Assembly: GCF_011050415.1 (NCBI RefSeq)
Contig: NZ_DRFS01000029.1
Location: forward strand, 62,001 to 126,000
Length of the DNA stretch: 64,000 nt
Source of the DNA: Halomonas sp.
GTDB taxonomy: Bacteria > Pseudomonadota > Gammaproteobacteria > Pseudomonadales > Halomonadaceae
Direction of reading: 5' to 3'
Under the pieces are notes generated by a model. That model was not told the origin of the DNA and did no database searches. It saw only the letters and a program-made list of their open reading frames with translations. Positions 22,724 to 31,727 of the stretch are shown here, piece by piece. Both the position numbers and the translations under genes were made by a program. The number at the start of each line of letters is the position of its first letter. The stretch's first letter is position 1.

Positions 22724-24658
22724 ATGGGACGTATTATTGGTATCGACCTGGGCACCACCAACTCTTGTGTGGCCGTGCTCGATGGTGACAGTGCTAAGGT
22801 GATTGAAAACGCCGAAGGCGGTCGTACCACGCCTTCCATTATCGCTTATACCGATGATGGAGAAACGCTGGTAGGTCAAGCGGCTAAGCGCCAAGCGGTG
22901 ACTAACCCAGAAAACACCCTGTACGCCATCAAGCGCCTGATTGGCCGTCGCTTTAAAGACGACGTTGTCCAAAAAGATATCAAAATGGTGCCGTACAAAA
23001 TCACTGAAGCTGACAACGGTGATGCCTGGGTGGAAGTAAAAGGCAAGAAAATGGCTCCTCCGCAAGTAAGTGCGGAAGTGCTGAAAAAAATGAAGAAGAC
23101 TGCTGAAGATTATCTTGGCGAGCCGGTGACCGAAGCGGTTATCACCGTGCCTGCTTATTTCAACGACAGCCAGCGTCAAGCGACTAAAGACGCAGGCCGC
23201 ATTGCGGGTCTAGACGTTAAGCGCATCATCAATGAGCCAACCGCTGCCGCACTGGCCTACGGTATGGACAAATCGCGCGGCGATAAAACCATCGCAGTGT
23301 ATGACCTGGGTGGCGGTACTTTCGATATTTCTATCATCGAAATTGCTGACGTTGACGGCGAGACTCAGTTTGAAGTGTTGGCTACCAACGGCGACACCTT
23401 CCTGGGCGGCGAAGATTTTGACCTGGCGTTGATCAACTATCTGGTTGACCAGTTCAAGGCCGATAGCGGTATCAATCTTTCCGGCGACAACTTGGCCATG
23501 CAGCGCCTCAAAGAAGCCGCTGAGAAAGCCAAGATTGAGCTGTCTAGCGCTCAACATACCGACGTGAACCTGCCTTACATCACGGCTGATAACACTGGCC
23601 CGAAACACCTTAACGTTAAGGTGACACGCGCCAAGCTTGAGTCGCTGGTTGAAGACTTGGTTCAGCGTTCGCTTGAGCCTTGCAAAATGGCGTTGAAAGA
23701 CGCTGGCCTATCGGCATCTGAAATCGACGAAGTGATCTTGGTCGGTGGTCAGACACGTATGCCGATGGTGCAGAAGAAAGCGGCTGACTTCTTCGGTAAA
23801 GAAGCCCGTAAAGACGTCAACCCTGACGAAGCGGTTGCCGTTGGTGCTGCAATCCAAGGTGGTGTACTGGGCGGTGACGTTAAAGACGTATTGCTGCTCG
23901 ACGTTACTCCGCTAACCCTGGGTATCGAAACCCTGGGTGGCGTGATGACGCCGCTGATCGACAAGAACACCACTATCCCGACCAAGAAGACCCAAACCTT
24001 CTCAACCGCGGATGACAACCAAACGGCCGTGACGATTCACGTCGTTCAGGGTGAGCGTAAGCAAGTTGCGCAGAACAAATCGCTGGGTCGCTTTGATCTC
24101 GCCGACATTCCGCCTGCACCACGCGGTGTGCCGCAGGTTGAAGTTGCCTTTGATCTGGATGCCAACGGTATCTTGAACGTATCGGCGAAAGACAAAGCTA
24201 CTGGCAAAGAGCAGTCCATTATCATTAAAGCCTCTAGCGGCTTGTCGGACGAAGAGATTGATCAGATGGTTCGCGATGCGGAAGCGCACGCGGAAGAAGA
24301 TAAAAAGTTCGAAACACTGGTACAGCTGCGTAACCAAGCTGATGGCATGATTCACGCCACGCGTAAAACGCTGGAAGAAGCAGGCGACAAAGCAACGGAA
24401 GACGAGAAGCAAACGATTCAGACCGCGATCACCGAGCTTGAAGAAGCGATTAAAGGTGACGACGCTGACAGCATCCAGAAGAAACTGGATGCGTTGACCG
24501 AAGCCTCTGGCCAGCTAGCGCAGAAAATGTACGCAGAGCAAGCGGAAGCGGCTCAGCAAGAGGGTGGTGAAGGTGCCGGTAATACAGGCTCCAAGCCAGA
24601 AGATGACGTAGTTGACGCCGAGTACGAAGAAGTCAACGACGATCAGAAAAAGCCGTAA
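22724..24658 (+). CDS. dnaK: Chaperone DnaK (Hsp70)
   Basis: ATP-driven folding chaperone of 644 aa. It has the N-terminal actin-like ATPase with GIDLGTTNSCVAVLDG, VYDLGGGTFDISI and ILVGGQTRMP, the beta substrate-binding domain after about 390, and a helical lid. It ends in a low-complexity acidic tail DDVVDAEYEEVNDDQKKP typical of proteobacteria. The ATG at 22724 (MGRIIGIDLG) is the family start; an extension to 22691 is not expected. It lies 150 bp after grpE and 102 bp before dnaJ. Confidence 0.98.
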   Translation: MGRIIGIDLGTTNSCVAVLDGDSAKVIENAEGGRTTPSIIAYTDDGETLVGQAAKRQAVTNPENTLYAIKRLIGRRFKDDVVQKDIKMVPYKITEADNGDAWVEVKGKKMAPPQVSAEVLKKMKKTAEDYLGEPVTEAVITVPAYFNDSQRQATKDAGRIAGLDVKRIINEPTAAALAYGMDKSRGDKTIAVYDLGGGTFDISIIEIADVDGETQFEVLATNGDTFLGGEDFDLALINYLVDQFKADSGINLSGDNLAMQRLKEAAEKAKIELSSAQHTDVNLPYITADNTGPKHLNVKVTRAKLESLVEDLVQRSLEPCKMALKDAGLSASEIDEVILVGGQTRMPMVQKKAADFFGKEARKDVNPDEAVAVGAAIQGGVLGGDVKDVLLLDVTPLTLGIETLGGVMTPLIDKNTTIPTKKTQTFSTADDNQTAVTIHVVQGERKQVAQNKSLGRFDLADIPPAPRGVPQVEVAFDLDANGILNVSAKDKATGKEQSIIIKASSGLSDEEIDQMVRDAEAHAEEDKKFETLVQLRNQADGMIHATRKTLEEAGDKATEDEKQTIQTAITELEEAIKGDDADSIQKKLDALTEASGQLAQKMYAEQAEAAQQEGGEGAGNTGSKPEDDVVDAEYEEVNDDQKKP

Positions 24659-24687
24659 TTAACCTCTTTCTGCCAAGGAAAGCGGTG

Positions 24688-24709
24688 ACGCGGGAGCTAA
24701 CTCCCGCGT
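24688..24709 (+). terminator. Perfect hairpin between dnaK and dnaJ
   Basis: ACGCGGGAG-CTAA-CTCCCGCGT, a 9-bp perfect stem without a good T-run. It probably acts as a partial terminator or processing site that lowers DnaJ relative to DnaK. Confidence 0.6.
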
Positions 24710-24760
24710 TGCTGTTTCCGCGGCCAAGACGCACGTAGCTAACCAGGAGGCGTAGGGCCT

Positions 24761-25903
24761 ATGTCCAAACGCGATTATTACGAAGTCCTGGGTGTTGAAA
24801 AAGGGGCCGATCAGAAAGAGATCAAGAAGGCCTATCGCCGTTTGGCGCAAAAATTCCACCCTGACCGAAACCCGGACGATAACACTTCAGCGGAAAAATT
24901 CCGTGAGGTGTCTGAAGCCTATGAAGTGCTTAGCGACGGCGAAAAGCGCGCTGCCTATGACCAGTTTGGCCATGCAGGCGTTGACGGCCAAAGCGGTGGT
25001 TTTGGTGGCGGTGCGGGTGCTGGCGACTTTAGCGATATTTTCGGCGATGTGTTTGGCGATATTTTCGGTGGCGGTGGTGGCCGTCGTCGTGGCCCCAATG
25101 CCCCAGCGCGTGGTTCCGACCTTCGCTACAACTTAGAGCTGGACCTGGAGAGTGCTGTTGCTGGCACCACGGTCGATATCCGCGTACCGCGTCATATTGA
25201 GTGTGATCGCTGCGATGGCGGCGGCGCTGAACCCGGTTCCAGTAAAGAGACCTGCCCTACCTGTCATGGTCATGGCCAAGTGCGCATGCAGCAGGGCTTC
25301 TTTGCCGTGCAGCAAACCTGCCCCACCTGCCATGGCTCTGGTCAGCACATCAAAGTGCCGTGCCATAAATGTAATGGTGAAGGACGCGTACGTGAGACGC
25401 GCACGCTTTCCGTTAAGATTCCGCCCGGTGTGGATACCGGGGACCGCATTCGCTTAAATGGCGAAGGCGAAAGCGGCGTTAACGGTGGCCCGCCAGGCGA
25501 TCTGTATGTGCAAGTAGCGATCAAACCGCACCATATTTTCCAGCGTGATGGAAAGCACCTGCAGTGTGAAGTGCCGATCAACTTTGTGGATGCAGCACTA
25601 GGTGGCGAGCTTGAAGTGCCGACACTCGATGGCCGCGTGAAGCTGAAAATTCCGCCCGAAACCCAAACAGGCAAGCTGTTCCGCCTGCGTGGTAAAGGTG
25701 TGAAGCCAGTGCGTGGTGGCGTAGCAGGCGATCTTCTATGCAGGGTCGTGGTTGAAACACCGGTGAAGCTTAACGACGAGCAGCGCGATCTACTGCGCCA
25801 GCTACAAGAGAGCTTCGACGGCAGCAACAGCCACAGCCACTCGCCAAAGAAGACCGGCTTCTTCGACAGCGTGAAAAGCTTTTTTGAAGATATGAAGCCT
25901 TAA
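24761..25903 (+). CDS. dnaJ: Co-chaperone DnaJ (Hsp40)
   Basis: Stimulates DnaK ATPase and delivers substrates; 380 aa, full-length type I. J-domain with HPD at 33-35, a Gly/Phe-rich linker (about 75-115), then four zinc repeats: CDRCDGGG, CPTCHGHG, CPTCHGSG and CHKCNGEG. C-terminal substrate domains follow. AGGAGG lies 8 nt upstream of the start. It is cotranscribed with dnaK through a hairpin. A terminator follows at 25938. Confidence 0.98.
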   Translation: MSKRDYYEVLGVEKGADQKEIKKAYRRLAQKFHPDRNPDDNTSAEKFREVSEAYEVLSDGEKRAAYDQFGHAGVDGQSGGFGGGAGAGDFSDIFGDVFGDIFGGGGGRRRGPNAPARGSDLRYNLELDLESAVAGTTVDIRVPRHIECDRCDGGGAEPGSSKETCPTCHGHGQVRMQQGFFAVQQTCPTCHGSGQHIKVPCHKCNGEGRVRETRTLSVKIPPGVDTGDRIRLNGEGESGVNGGPPGDLYVQVAIKPHHIFQRDGKHLQCEVPINFVDAALGGELEVPTLDGRVKLKIPPETQTGKLFRLRGKGVKPVRGGVAGDLLCRVVVETPVKLNDEQRDLLRQLQESFDGSNSHSHSPKKTGFFDSVKSFFEDMKP

Positions 25904-25937
25904 GTCTTAGAATGATCAGTAGTTAGCTGTTTTGTTC

Positions 25938-25965
25938 AAAAGCCCTCGGTTCGCCGGGGGTTTTT
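25938..25965 (+). terminator. Terminator after dnaJ
   Basis: AGCCCTCGG TTCG CCGGGGG followed by TTTTT. It closes the heat-shock cluster. Confidence 0.85.
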
Positions 25966-25977
25966 GCTATCAAAGGA

Positions 25978-26901
25978 ATGCTAAGCACAATGGATCACCT
26001 TGAAGATAGGCCCGCCATGGGCATTGGGTTGCGGGTACTGTCAGGTCTGTTATTTACCGGCATGTTGGTGTGCATTAAAGCAGTCAGTGAAGAAGTGCCG
26101 GTGGGCCAATCGGTTTTTTATCGTTCGCTGTTTGCGCTGCTACCCATCGTTGTTTTTCTTTTGCTGCGGCGGGAGTTTCCTCAAGGGCTAGCGACGCGCC
26201 GCCCGCTGGGGCATGCGCTGCGCTCTGGGCTGGGGGCAGCGGCGATGTTTACCTCCTTTGCGGCGGTGGCACTGCTGCCGGTTGCCGAGGCGACCTTGCT
26301 TGCCCAGCTGACGCCGGTCTTTATGGCAGTGGGTGGCGTGCTGCTCTTGGGGGAGCGCTTTTCGCTTTATCGTGCGGGCGGCATTGTGTTGGCGCTGGCT
26401 GGCGTTGCAGTGCTGATCTTGCCTGGGCTTGGCGCCAGTTCAAACAATGGGCAAATAACGGGGTACGCACTGGGCGCGCTGGGGGTACTGTTAACGGCAG
26501 GGGCGCTGCTGACAGTCAGGCGTATTTCACGAACCGAAACGGCGGCTTCAATCGCCTTCTACTTTATTGTGGTGGCAGCCCTGGCCGGGCTTGCCACGCT
26601 TCCGCTGGGCTGGGCGGCGCTTAACCAAGTGGAGTTTGCACTGTTGGTGCTGTCGGGCCTGTTTGGTGGTGCTGCCCATATTGCGATGACATTAGCTCTA
26701 CGCTACGCGGAAGCATCACGACTGGCACCTTTTGAGTATATTGCCCTGGTGTGGCCCGTGATGGCAGATTGGGTGCTGTTTGGCATGCCGGTATCCAGTG
26801 GCTTCCTGCTAGCGCTACCGCTGATGTTAAGCGGGGTAGCGCTAGCGGCCATGGAAGGGCGAAGGCTTCGATTAGGGGTTAAATGGCTGCTTCGACGATA
26901 A
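25978..26901 (+). CDS. DMT-family transporter, EamA type
   Basis: Inner-membrane carrier of 307 aa with ten predicted membrane segments arranged as two EamA repeats (about 15-145 and 160-295). VAEATLLAQLTPVFMAVGGV in the first and YAEASRLAPFEYIALVWPVM in the second are the usual conserved stretches. It probably exports a metabolite or amino acid, but the substrate cannot be inferred. ATG at 25978 or 25990 are both possible; the ribosome site is unclear. Its 3' end overlaps the convergent ABC ATPase gene by 23 bp. The four genes from here to 30.4 kb interrupt the usual dnaJ-dapB order. Confidence 0.85.
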   Translation: MLSTMDHLEDRPAMGIGLRVLSGLLFTGMLVCIKAVSEEVPVGQSVFYRSLFALLPIVVFLLLRREFPQGLATRRPLGHALRSGLGAAAMFTSFAAVALLPVAEATLLAQLTPVFMAVGGVLLLGERFSLYRAGGIVLALAGVAVLILPGLGASSNNGQITGYALGALGVLLTAGALLTVRRISRTETAASIAFYFIVVAALAGLATLPLGWAALNQVEFALLVLSGLFGGAAHIAMTLALRYAEASRLAPFEYIALVWPVMADWVLFGMPVSSGFLLALPLMLSGVALAAMEGRRLRLGVKWLLRR

Positions 26902-27628
26902 GCTGCGGCTGACCCTTGGAACAGGGCTCGATGCGCGCTGCTACCCGGTAGACCTGGCGTAGCAGCGTTGGTGTAATCACCTCTGCGGTGGGGCCGCAAG
27001 CGATCAAGCGGCCATTTTCCAGCAGCATGGCGGCATCGGCAAAGCGTAGCGCATGCCCTAAGTCGTGGAGTGCCACCAGAATCAACATCTGACGCTCGTC
27101 AGCCAGCCGTCGCAGTACCGTCAACAGACTAATTTGGCGGTTAAGGTCGAGTGCTGAGGTGGGTTCGTCCAGCATTAAGATCTCGGGCTCCTGCGCAAGC
27201 GCCTGGGCAGCGCTAACCAACTGGCGCTGCCCGCCGCTAAGGTCGCCGATATCTCGCTCGCCAAGAGCCGCAATAGCCAGCTCTTCTAGCGCACGATCCA
27301 CCTGGGCTAAATCCTCAGGCTGCACTTTTAATCCACGCCCCTGCATACGCGCCAATAGCACTGATTCGTAGACGGTCAGCACTGCTTTGGCGCCGGTGTC
27401 CTGAGGCATGTAACCCACGGGGCGCTCGGCGCTGGTGCCGCTGATGATTACTTCGCCTTCACCTTTCAACAGCCCTAAAATGCGCCGAAAAAGCGTTGAT
27501 TTGCCCGCCGCATTGGGACCCAGTAGTGCCACTACTTGCCCGCCTTGAAAGCAGGGAGTGGTGATTTCTTCCAAAATGGAACGGCGCCCATAGCGGGCAG
27601 AAACACGATTCAGCTGTAGGGTTACCAT
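26879..27628 (-). CDS. ABC transporter ATP-binding protein, FecE/BtuD type
   Basis: Cytoplasmic ATPase of a metal-chelate importer, 249 aa. Walker A GPNAAGKST near 37, Q-loop MPQDTGAKAV, signature LSGGQRQ, Walker B ILMLDEPTSALD and the switch His in VALHDLGHA are all present, so it should be active. It is last in a three-gene minus-strand operon (binding protein, permease, ATPase) and overlaps the permease by 7 bp. The substrate is probably a ferric siderophore or related chelate; cobalamin or haem is possible. Confidence 0.9.
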   Translation of the reverse strand: MVTLQLNRVSARYGRRSILEEITTPCFQGGQVVALLGPNAAGKSTLFRRILGLLKGEGEVIISGTSAERPVGYMPQDTGAKAVLTVYESVLLARMQGRGLKVQPEDLAQVDRALEELAIAALGERDIGDLSGGQRQLVSAAQALAQEPEILMLDEPTSALDLNRQISLLTVLRRLADERQMLILVALHDLGHALRFADAAMLLENGRLIACGPTAEVITPTLLRQVYRVAARIEPCSKGQPQLIVEAAI

Positions 27629-28737
27629 GAGGCCTTCTTGTGGTTAAGCACTAGAAATAGGAAGAAGGGAATGCCCACCAGCGAGGTGATAATGCCAATG
27701 GGGATGATAGTGCCGGGGATAATGACTTTAGAGATAACCGAACCAACGGAGAGTATTAGCGCACCGCACAGCGCAGAGCCTGGCAAGAAAAAGCGCTGAT
27801 CTTCACCCAGCAGAAGGCGTGCGATATGCGGACCCACCAAACCAATAAATCCGATGGTACCTACAAAAGCCACTGAGATGGCGGCGAGCAGTGATACGAG
27901 TACCAGGACTTCCAGGCGTAGCGCTCGCGGGTTCACGCCCATGCTTTCGGCTTTGGCGTCACCCAGGCGCATGGCGGTCAGTGCCCATCCATGGCGGGCA
28001 AGGAGTGGCATGGACAGGGCTAGAATGCTCAGCGCGATCCAGAGCTTGGGCCACGTCGCTTTGGTCAGGCTGCCCATGGTCCAAAAGACGACAGCGGATA
28101 CGGCTTCTTGGCTGGCGAAGAACTGGATCAGCGCCATTAAAGAGTTAAAGATAAACACCATGGCGATGCCGAGCAGGATAATGGTCTCCACCGTCACACC
28201 GCGCTTCAAACTCAAGGCGTGAATTAAGAAGGCGGTGAACATGGCCATCACAAAAGCATTGATGGGCACTACAAACTCAATAGCGGCAGGAACGATGGCG
28301 ACGCCAAATGCCAGTCCTAGTGCCGCGCCAAAACTGGCTCCGGCGGAAATCCCTAAGGTGAACGGGCTAGCTAGCGGGTTGCTTAGAATAGTTTGCATCT
28401 GCGCCCCGGCCACCGACAGGCTAGCACCAACCACTAGCGCCATCAGCGCCACTGGCATGCGAATTTCCCAGAGAATCACTCGCGCCTGTTGGCTGACGCT
28501 GTTTGGCGTGAATAGCGCCGCGACCACTTCACCTAGGCTGTAGCGAGCGGGCCCCAGCGCCAAGTCAACGCAGAGGCTGAAAAACAGCGCAAGAACCAGT
28601 GCCGCCAATATTATTTGGCGGCGGAAAACCTGGCTATGGTAGAAAGCTCGTCCTTGTGAGACCTGCACTGCCGACCTAGCTTTTGCCGACTTGTTTTCTG
28701 CTGACTTAGCTTCAGCCATTCCAGTTTCAGTCGTCAT
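27622..28737 (-). CDS. ABC transporter permease, FecCD family
   Basis: Inner-membrane permease of iron-siderophore/B12 importers with about ten membrane segments. FecCD hallmarks: GASLSVAGAQMQTILSNPLA, TLGISAGASFGAALGL and GTIGFIGLVGPHIARLLLG. The charged N-terminal tail before the first membrane helix is unusually long and Ala/Lys/Ser-rich. The start is uncertain: 28737 (used here), 28719, or 28788, which has GGAGG 6 nt upstream but lies inside the binding-protein gene. It overlaps neighbours on both sides, so it is in the same operon as the broken binding-protein gene. Confidence 0.85.
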   Translation of the reverse strand: MTTETGMAEAKSAENKSAKARSAVQVSQGRAFYHSQVFRRQIILAALVLALFFSLCVDLALGPARYSLGEVVAALFTPNSVSQQARVILWEIRMPVALMALVVGASLSVAGAQMQTILSNPLASPFTLGISAGASFGAALGLAFGVAIVPAAIEFVVPINAFVMAMFTAFLIHALSLKRGVTVETIILLGIAMVFIFNSLMALIQFFASQEAVSAVVFWTMGSLTKATWPKLWIALSILALSMPLLARHGWALTAMRLGDAKAESMGVNPRALRLEVLVLVSLLAAISVAFVGTIGFIGLVGPHIARLLLGEDQRFFLPGSALCGALILSVGSVISKVIIPGTIIPIGIITSLVGIPFFLFLVLNHKKASW

Positions 28738-29904
28738 TGAGCGATACCCAGTAGCCGGGTTCATAGTCGATGGGTAAGAAGCGCTCATGCAGCTCCTCCA
28801 TCGTGGCGTTGGGGTCCAGGTCGGCGAATAGCTCGGGGTGCAACCACTTGGCTAGCTGCTGCACGGCCACAAAGTAGTAGGGGCTGTTGTAAAACTGATG
28901 CCAGATGGCGTGAAAGTTACCTGATTCTACCGCTTCGATACCGGTCATTGCGGCACGTTCGGTAAGGGCTTTCAGCTTGGCGCGAGCGTTTTGCATATCA
29001 GACCCTGGCCCCACACCGACCCAGGCGCCACCAGGTACGTAGGCATTCCAGTTGCCGCCGGTAACCACCACATGCTCGGGATTGGCAGCAATAATCTGCT
29101 CAGGGTTCAGGTTGCCGAAGCTGTTGGGAATAATACCCTCGGCAATGTTACTGCCACCCGCCAGAGTGACATACTCGCCAAAGTTAGCAGGGCCAAAGCT
29201 CATGCAGCACTCGTCGGAGTAGCCGCCTGCCCGGTCAATAAACACGCTAGGGCGCTCTGGGCTGGCGTCGGCAATGACATCGGTTACCCGTGCAAGCTCG
29301 GTCTCCGCAAACGCTATAAACGCTTCTGCTGCCTCTTCCTTGCCCATAATCTGGCCGATGATCCGCATAGAGGGAATCGTATGCGCAAGCGGGTCTTCAC
29401 GGAAATCCACATAGAGGGAATCGTATGCGCAAGCGGGTCTTCACGGAAATCCACATAGATGATGGGGATGCCAAGTTGCGCCAATTTGTCGTCGTAAGCA
29501 GCGTCTTCGGTAGCTGCTTTAGCTTCAATGTTCATCAGCACTACATCGGGGTTAAGGGCGGCGGCCTGCTCTACATCAAAGGTGCCATCCTTGAATCCGC
29601 CGAAGGTCGGTAGTGCGCCAATTTCTGGGAAGCGCGCAGCGTAACGGGCGTAGTTATCCGGATCAGCCTCAGAAAAGTCTGCACGCCAACCCACTACATG
29701 GGAAAAGGGAGCCTCAGGTTCAAGTAAGCCGAGAAGATAGATTTGCCGCCCTTCACCTAAAATAATCCGCTCTGCAGGGGCGTCTAGGGTGATTTGGCGG
29801 CCAGCGATATCGATAATAGTGATATCGTCAGCCATAGCAGAGGCGCAACAGCCAAAGCTGATGAGAACGCCTAACAGAAATTTTATGCGTTTAGAGATGA
29901 GCAT
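28727..29904 (-). pseudogene. Periplasmic metal-chelate-binding protein gene, frameshifted by a 44-bp tandem duplication
   Basis: Type-3 (FecB/TroA-like) binding protein in two frames: 29904-29314 and 29410-28727. The first part has a signal peptide (LLGVLISFGCCASAMA) and the fold start DDITIIDIAGRQITLDAPAE. The second continues from PLAHTIPSMRIIGQIMGKEE to the end. A 44-bp unit occurs twice in tandem at 29366-29453. 44 is not a multiple of three, so the frame is lost. Without one copy the gene is 1134 bp, a complete 377-aa protein in one frame. As written, only a truncated protein of about 196 aa is made unless the GTG at 29410 restarts translation. A sequencing or assembly error is the main alternative. 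Confidence 0.85.
29366..29453. repeat. Perfect 44-bp tandem duplication inside the binding-protein gene
   Basis: Copies at 29366-29409 and 29410-29453, identical, followed by six more matching bases (CATAGA). This is typical of slipped-strand or unequal exchange and is capable of precise loss. Confidence 0.95.
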
Positions 29905-30121
29905 TTTTTTTACTCGTTGATAGGTGTTGGTTAAACAGGTAAGTGGCGGCGCTTGTGTGTCATGGCTGTTAATAGCATTTTGATGCAGATGGTATTGTAT
30001 CTTATTGGCGGTTGAGTGCTATTAGTACGTGGTAATTTAAGTTTTAAGTGTCAAATTTGTAGAAACCCTCTAATTTCTCGTTAGCGCTATCCCATACGTA
30101 TTTACATATCGGAGAAATCCT

Positions 30122-30403
30122 ATGCCTTTATCTCGAGCTGAAATTGCTACTCCTTCCGGTGAGCGTTTGATCAATCGTTTATGCAAACACTGGGCGCATA
30201 AGTTGGAGGTAGAGCAGACCGACCAGCAAGGCAAAATCACCTTTGCAACCGGTACCTGCATAATGCTCGCTGAGCCTGACAAATTGGTGGTCGCCATCGA
30301 AACGCTTGAAGAGGAGCATTTGGATGAACTCGAAGGTGTGGTCGAGCGCCATTTGATACGTATGGCGGGGGATGAAGAGCTCGCGATTGTGTGGGAGAAC
30401 TGA
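30122..30403 (+). CDS. DUF2218 family protein
   Basis: A 93-aa soluble protein. The pattern PSGERLINRLCKHWAHKLEV, GKITFATGTCIMLAEPDKL and HLDELEGVVERHLIRMAGDE fits DUF2218, a small family of unknown function often found beside iron-siderophore uptake genes. GGAGA lies just before the ATG. It is divergent from the binding-protein operon with a 217-bp shared upstream region, which fits a common metal-uptake context. I found no clear Fur box there. Confidence 0.8.
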   Translation: MPLSRAEIATPSGERLINRLCKHWAHKLEVEQTDQQGKITFATGTCIMLAEPDKLVVAIETLEEEHLDELEGVVERHLIRMAGDEELAIVWEN

Positions 30404-30518
30404 GTGACGGTTTCCAAACCTGGCCAGTAGGGCGTCGAATGCGCTGGTGCGTCTGTTATAATCGAGGCAATTTTTGATCCCTATTTTACTTACCGAACCG
30501 CAGAGCTCAGGAGTTCGC

Positions 30519-31325
30519 ATGACCCGAATTGCCATAGTAGGCGTGGCTGGCCGCATGGGCCGTACGTTGGTAAATGCTATTGAGCAAGATGCTGAAGCAT
30601 CGCTTGCCGGTGGCATTGTGGAGCCAGGCAGCTCTTTAACAGGTGCTGATATCGGTGAGCTTGCTGGCGTGGGTAAGCGCGGCGTCGTCGCAGTAGATTC
30701 ACTTACATCAATAGTGGATGACTTCGATGTGTTAATCGATTTCACTGCCCCGCAGGTCACGCTGGGTAATCTGGCGTTCTGCGCCGAGCACGGTAAACGT
30801 ATCGTGATTGGCACCACCGGCATGAGCGATGATGAGCTAAATCAGCTCGACAGCTATCGCGATAAAGTGGCTATGGTATTTGCGCCCAACATGAGTGTTG
30901 GCGTTAACCTGACTCTGAAGCTGCTCCAAACTGCCGCTAAAGCGCTGGGCGATGAAGGCTACGATATTGAAGTGATCGAGTCCCACCACCGCCATAAAGT
31001 TGATGCGCCTTCCGGTACTGCTATCAAAATGGGTGAAGTGATTGCCGAAAGCCTTGGGCGTAATTTAAAAGATCATGGCGTGTTCGAGCGGGTAGGCCAG
31101 TGCGGCCCACGCACCGACAAAGAAATTGGCTTTGCCACCGTGCGCGCAGGCGACATTGTCGGCGAACACACGGTGATGTTTGCCACTGAAGGCGAGCGCA
31201 TCGAAATTACTCATAAAGCCTCCAGCCGCATGACCTTTGCCAAAGGCGCGGTGCGTGCAGCGCGCTGGGTCGCTGATAAGCAGAACGGCCGTTACGATAT
31301 GCAGGATGTGTTGGGCCTGGAGTAA
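30519..31325 (+). CDS. dapB: 4-hydroxy-tetrahydrodipicolinate reductase DapB
   Basis: Second committed enzyme of lysine/diaminopimelate synthesis, NAD(P)H-dependent. The 268 aa have the Rossmann start RIAIVGVAGRMGRTLVNAI. The catalytic/substrate region SHHRHKVDAPSGTAIKMGE and a closing RAARWVADKQNGRYDMQDVL are present. The ATG at 30519 follows AGGAG; an in-frame extension to 30474 is not part of the protein. carA and carB follow on the same strand, after a 402-bp gap. Confidence 0.97.
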   Translation: MTRIAIVGVAGRMGRTLVNAIEQDAEASLAGGIVEPGSSLTGADIGELAGVGKRGVVAVDSLTSIVDDFDVLIDFTAPQVTLGNLAFCAEHGKRIVIGTTGMSDDELNQLDSYRDKVAMVFAPNMSVGVNLTLKLLQTAAKALGDEGYDIEVIESHHRHKVDAPSGTAIKMGEVIAESLGRNLKDHGVFERVGQCGPRTDKEIGFATVRAGDIVGEHTVMFATEGERIEITHKASSRMTFAKGAVRAARWVADKQNGRYDMQDVLGLE

Positions 31326-31556
31326 CGGTGCTACTTGGCAAAAACTATCTTCAGCCTAAGGTTGAGTGGTCGTTAGGGGTAGTCTTAGGCCAAGAATTCC
31401 TGTAACATTTCAAAAATTTTGGCCGGGTGGCTTATAAGCTCTGACTTACAGACCTTAAAACGGCGCGCTTGTTGCGTTGGCCAGCCTAAAGCCTGCCCCT
31501 CAGGGTTTGCTGTTATCGAGAGATTAGTTAAGCAGCTCTGAAGTGCATAGAACAAC
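31326..31556 (+). other. Gene-free leader upstream of carA
   Basis: No ORF is supported. It is expected to hold the carAB promoters. AATTTT and TTATAA-like A/T stretches occur near 31410-31440, but no convincing -35/-10 pair or arginine/pyrimidine operator could be assigned. Confidence 0.4.
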
Positions 31557-31603
31557 AAGCGGGATGAAACCGATTCTTTTTATCGGCTTCGTCCCGCTTT
31601 TTT
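31557..31603 (+). terminator. Long hairpin with T-run upstream of carA (terminator or attenuator)
   Basis: AGCGGGA...CCGAT / ATCGG...TCCCGCT with a T-rich loop, then six Ts. It is 230 nt after dapB and 125 nt before carA, so it either ends dapB transcripts or attenuates carAB. Confidence 0.75.
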
Positions 31604-31727
31604 ACGGCCCTTGTTTTAATCACAGACGCTTTAATAGCGGTAGTGTTAATAATGAGCGTCGTGGATTAATCAAGAAATTGCTGAGCCTGCGCCCAACAGG
31701 CTCCCACCAGCATGGGAGGACCTTGTT

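Noticed and set aside
29905..30121. Search for a Fur box between the binding-protein gene and DUF2218
   Set aside because: A/T-rich patches are present, but none resembles the 19-bp consensus well enough to report.
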